Positions 61,486 to 64,000 of a DNA stretch of 64,000 bases are shown here, piece after piece. Source of the DNA: Lunatibacter salilacus (lineage in GTDB: Bacteria; Bacteroidota; Bacteroidia; Cytophagales; Cyclobacteriaceae); the NCBI RefSeq assembly GCF_009797935.1, contig NZ_VOLC01000012.1:176698-240697 (forward strand), read 5' to 3'. The stretch's first letter is position 1; each line of letters begins with the position of its first letter. The translations under genes and the position numbers were made by a program. The notes under the pieces are model-generated. The model had not been told where the DNA came from and did no database searches. It was given only the letters and a program-made list of their open reading frames with translations.

Positions 61486-63663
61486 ATGAAAATCAGGCTA
61501 ATTGGCATTGCTGAGGGAATTTTGTTTGCAGGCAATGTGCTGTTGCTTTATTTCCTTTTGTTTGAGTCATACCTTACCATTCCGGTGTGGCTTCAGCCCT
61601 TCGGAAGGATGCATCCGCTGATGCTTCATTTTCCGGTTGCTTTACTTCTGCTTGCCCTTCTAATGGAATTCTTCCGATTCGTTCCCGAATACAGAAACTT
61701 GGAATTTTATAAAAACTTCACAAGGTATTTGTTGCTATTTTCTGTGCTCACGGCACTAGTGGCCGCACTGATGGGTATCTTTTTATCGCTCGAAGAGGGA
61801 TATGCCGGAAGTGCCGTACTGGATTGGCATAAATGGTCTGGAGCCGGGTTGGTTTTTCTGGCATCTCTTTTATATGCCTTCCGAAACCACCCGAGCTATA
61901 CGCAAAATGTGGCCCGAATAGGAACGGGAGTGACAGCGGTAGCGCTTGTTCTTGCAGGACATTTTGGAGCAACACTTACCCATGGAGAAAACTTTATTTT
62001 AGGACCTGTACTCCAAGCCAGGACAGTAACCGTGCCCTTTGAGGAGGCCCAGGTGTTTGACCACCTAATCCTTCCGGTTTTGGAAAGGAAGTGCAACTCC
62101 TGCCACAACCCCAGCAAATCAAAAGGGGAACTGGTAATGACCACAGAAGAAGGCTTACTCCGGGGAGGGAAGAACGGGGTACTTTTTGTTGATGGCAATC
62201 CGGAGGAAAGCCTGCTTTTGGAACGAATCCACCTTCCTGAATCGGAGGAAGAACATATGCCTCCATCTGGAAAACCCCAGCTTACGGACAGTGAAAAGGC
62301 ACTGCTGGAATACTGGGTCAAAGCCAACCTGCCAATCGAGACGCGAGTGGCAACACTTCCTGCTACCGATTCCTTACGGATGTTGGCAGTTAGTTTTCTC
62401 AACCCTACTCCATCCGAGCCATCTTATGATTTCCCAAGCGCTGATCCAAGTACAGTCCAGAATCTAAATACAGAATACCGATCAGTCGTTCCGCTTTCCA
62501 AGGATTCACCAGCCCTTGATGTAACCCTATTTAATGCATCAAAATATACGCCCAGTTCATTGGAAGAGCTCATAGCTGTTAGCGAACAAGTGGTCGGACT
62601 CCATCTGGCTAAGATGCCGGTTACCGACTCCGAATTGAAGACCATAGGCCGGTTTGAGAATCTCTCCCGCTTGAATCTGAATTTCTCCGAAATCTCAGGC
62701 ACGGGCTTGGTAGAACTCGCAGGGCTAAAGCAACTTCGTCACCTATCTCTTTCAGGGACTGGGGTTGACTATGCATCCGTAAAAGATTTGGCAGAGAAAA
62801 TGCCCGGATTACGTACGCTGACTTTGTGGAATACACCACTTACTTATGCGGAATTGGACGATCTCAGAAGGGATTATCCAGGTTTGGAATTGGTCTCAGG
62901 CAGGGAAGAAACTGCGGAGGATATGCTTCAGTTAAACCTTCCCCGGTTAGCCAATGCTTCAAATATATTCCGAGATACTATGATGTTGAATATTGGGCAC
63001 CCGATACGGGATGTGGAGATTCGCTTTACACTAGACGGTTCGGAACCGGATAGGGAAAATGCAGATGTCTTTGTCCTTGGGGAGACAGTTCTGGAAGAGG
63101 GAAAATTGGTAAAGGCCAGAGCCTATAAGGAAGGATGGTTGGGCAGCGAAGTTGCGACCTTCAATGTTTACCAAAATAGACATCTGCCAGACTCTGTAAC
63201 CCTGCTTTCACGTTTAAATCGGGTCCATCCTGCCAACGGTGCCAATACATTCTTTGACGGTGAGATGGGAACCTTCAATGCAAATAGCCCCGCCTGGGCG
63301 AATAATTGGGCAGGTTTCTTACGAAATAATATGGAACTGCTTTTTCGCTACCACGAGGCGGTATCGGTAGGCAGTATAGCTATGCGGGTGCTGGTAGAAC
63401 CGGAAACGGTCATTTTCCCTCCCGCATCCATAGAGGTATGGGGCGGTAATGATCCAGACAATCTAAAGCTAGTCGGAAAAATGTCCCCAAAGCAACCCTC
63501 AGCGGAGGGAAAGCCTTATATCGAGCTGGTAACCTGTGACTTCCCTGCCTTTGACGGGCGTTACTTTAAAGTTATTGCCAAACCGGTAGAAAAGATCCCG
63601 GACTGGAGTCGTAGAAAAGGCGGTGCGGCATTGCTGCTGGTTGATGAGATGTTTGTGAATTAA
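61486..63663 (+). CDS. Membrane-anchored cytochrome c protein with LRR-like and C-terminal binding domains
   Basis: The 725-residue protein begins with about four TM segments resembling DUF2231 (residues 8-165), then a planctomycete-type cytochrome domain with CNSCH (203-207). A middle region has LRR-like repeats (about 380-460, LSRLNLNFSEISGTGLVEL fragment), followed by an FN3-associated/CHB_HEX-like domain (IRFTLDGSEPD, about 510) and a C-terminal jelly-roll that may bind carbohydrate. It belongs to the same plus-strand group as the DUF1553/DUF1501 genes, and may be the membrane partner passing electrons on. That role is inference. Confidence 0.83.
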   Translation: MKIRLIGIAEGILFAGNVLLLYFLLFESYLTIPVWLQPFGRMHPLMLHFPVALLLLALLMEFFRFVPEYRNLEFYKNFTRYLLLFSVLTALVAALMGIFLSLEEGYAGSAVLDWHKWSGAGLVFLASLLYAFRNHPSYTQNVARIGTGVTAVALVLAGHFGATLTHGENFILGPVLQARTVTVPFEEAQVFDHLILPVLERKCNSCHNPSKSKGELVMTTEEGLLRGGKNGVLFVDGNPEESLLLERIHLPESEEEHMPPSGKPQLTDSEKALLEYWVKANLPIETRVATLPATDSLRMLAVSFLNPTPSEPSYDFPSADPSTVQNLNTEYRSVVPLSKDSPALDVTLFNASKYTPSSLEELIAVSEQVVGLHLAKMPVTDSELKTIGRFENLSRLNLNFSEISGTGLVELAGLKQLRHLSLSGTGVDYASVKDLAEKMPGLRTLTLWNTPLTYAELDDLRRDYPGLELVSGREETAEDMLQLNLPRLANASNIFRDTMMLNIGHPIRDVEIRFTLDGSEPDRENADVFVLGETVLEEGKLVKARAYKEGWLGSEVATFNVYQNRHLPDSVTLLSRLNRVHPANGANTFFDGEMGTFNANSPAWANNWAGFLRNNMELLFRYHEAVSVGSIAMRVLVEPETVIFPPASIEVWGGNDPDNLKLVGKMSPKQPSAEGKPYIELVTCDFPAFDGRYFKVIAKPVEKIPDWSRRKGGAALLLVDEMFVN

Positions 63664-63681
63664 GTATGATGGCAGGTATGA

Positions 63682-64000
63682 CCATTTTGTGCGGGTACGT
63701 ACCGATACGGGTTTAATGGTAAGGAGCTCGACGGCGGCGGCGAATGGGGCGGACAGAACAACTACGACTATGGGTTTAGGATCTATAATCCGACAATATC
63801 GAAGTTTTTGAGTGTGGATCCGTTGGCTCCCGATTTTCCGTGGAACAGTCCGTATGCATTTGCAGAAGGAAGTCCAATCTCGAATATTGATCTTGACGGG
63901 CTGGAAAAGCATGACTTCAGAACCCATATGAAAATGGGCCAAGGAAGTGGAAACCCGGCTCTTGGGTTAATCACCTACCCTGTCGATTGGTTGGAAGATA
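63682..64000 (+). pseudogene. RHS-repeat core fragment, no start codon (runs off window)
   Basis: After an in-frame TGA at 63679-63681 the frame reads YRYGFNGKELDGG, YDYGFRIYNPTISKFLSVDPLAP and PYAFAEGSPISNIDLDGLE, the conserved RHS core, and stays open to the window edge. No start codon is seen before the core, and the YD-repeat region that should precede it is missing. It begins 18 bp after the previous gene's stop. Probably a 5'-truncated remnant or orphan RHS tip. The end lies outside the window. Confidence 0.75.

Overview
The window is about 64 kb of a Bacteroidota chromosome, most likely order Cytophagales and close to the Cyclobacteriaceae. Four things support this: TonB-dependent receptors with carboxypeptidase-like N-terminal domains, an arginine operon with the Bacteroidota-type carbamoyltransferase, promoter elements of the TAnnTTTG type, and weak or absent Shine-Dalgarno sequences. 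The placement is an inference from gene content. No 16S gene or phylogenetic marker is present. There is no prophage, complete insertion sequence or CRISPR array.

Layout. 1-3.2 kb: a TonB-dependent receptor and a His-rich DUF4625-like lipoprotein that share an upstream sequence element, probably for metal uptake. 3.3-5.8 kb: small genes and an MFS transporter. 5.9-14.4 kb: a near-complete arginine operon on the minus strand, in transcription order GNAT-argG-argC-argD-argF'-argB-argE-argH. 14.8-19 kb: a long nested hairpin, a Zn/Cd-type P-type ATPase and a phosphoesterase. 19-20.5 kb: a toxin-antitoxin pair with a shortened toxin, and a lipoprotein, bracketed by 57-bp direct repeats. 20.5-26.2 kb: rlmI, a sodium/solute symporter, an ABC-F protein and a Bcr/CflA-type exporter. 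26.5-30.1 kb: two tRNA-Glu genes, a peroxiredoxin, a KAS III enzyme, and a lactonase/mutarotase pair. 30.8-33.6 kb: the proton-translocating transhydrogenase pntA1-pntA2-pntB.

34-42.6 kb holds a lipoprotein of the AGE epimerase family, then two tandem paralogues of about 1140 residues each (beta-propeller dehydrogenase, HEAT repeats, cytochrome c). 43-47.4 kb is a TonB receptor followed by an SGNH-type lipoprotein. 47.9-50.9 kb holds an exported TIM-barrel isomerase and two Gfo/Idh/MocA oxidoreductases. 51-55.7 kb is a phosphonate catabolism locus: a divergent XRE-cupin regulator, phosphonoacetate hydrolase (phnA), phosphonoacetaldehyde dehydrogenase (phnY) and a DAO-family FAD enzyme, with a 15-bp palindrome overlapping the predicted promoter. 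It lacks phnW, phnX and a PhnCDE transporter. 56-63.7 kb holds a flavin amine oxidase and a three-gene set resembling planctomycete cytochrome systems (PSCyt1/DUF1549/DUF1553, DUF1501, and a membrane cytochrome c protein). The window ends in an RHS core fragment with no start codon.

The intergenic spaces carry several small dispersed repeat families (REP-like hairpins, a family containing TGGGATGA, a family resembling CTATGTGAACTA, and 57-bp direct repeats). The most interesting parts are the minimal phosphonate operon with its candidate operator, the duplicated cytochrome/propeller giants together with the DUF1553/DUF1501 system, and an argF' whose specificity-determining residue matches neither reference enzyme.
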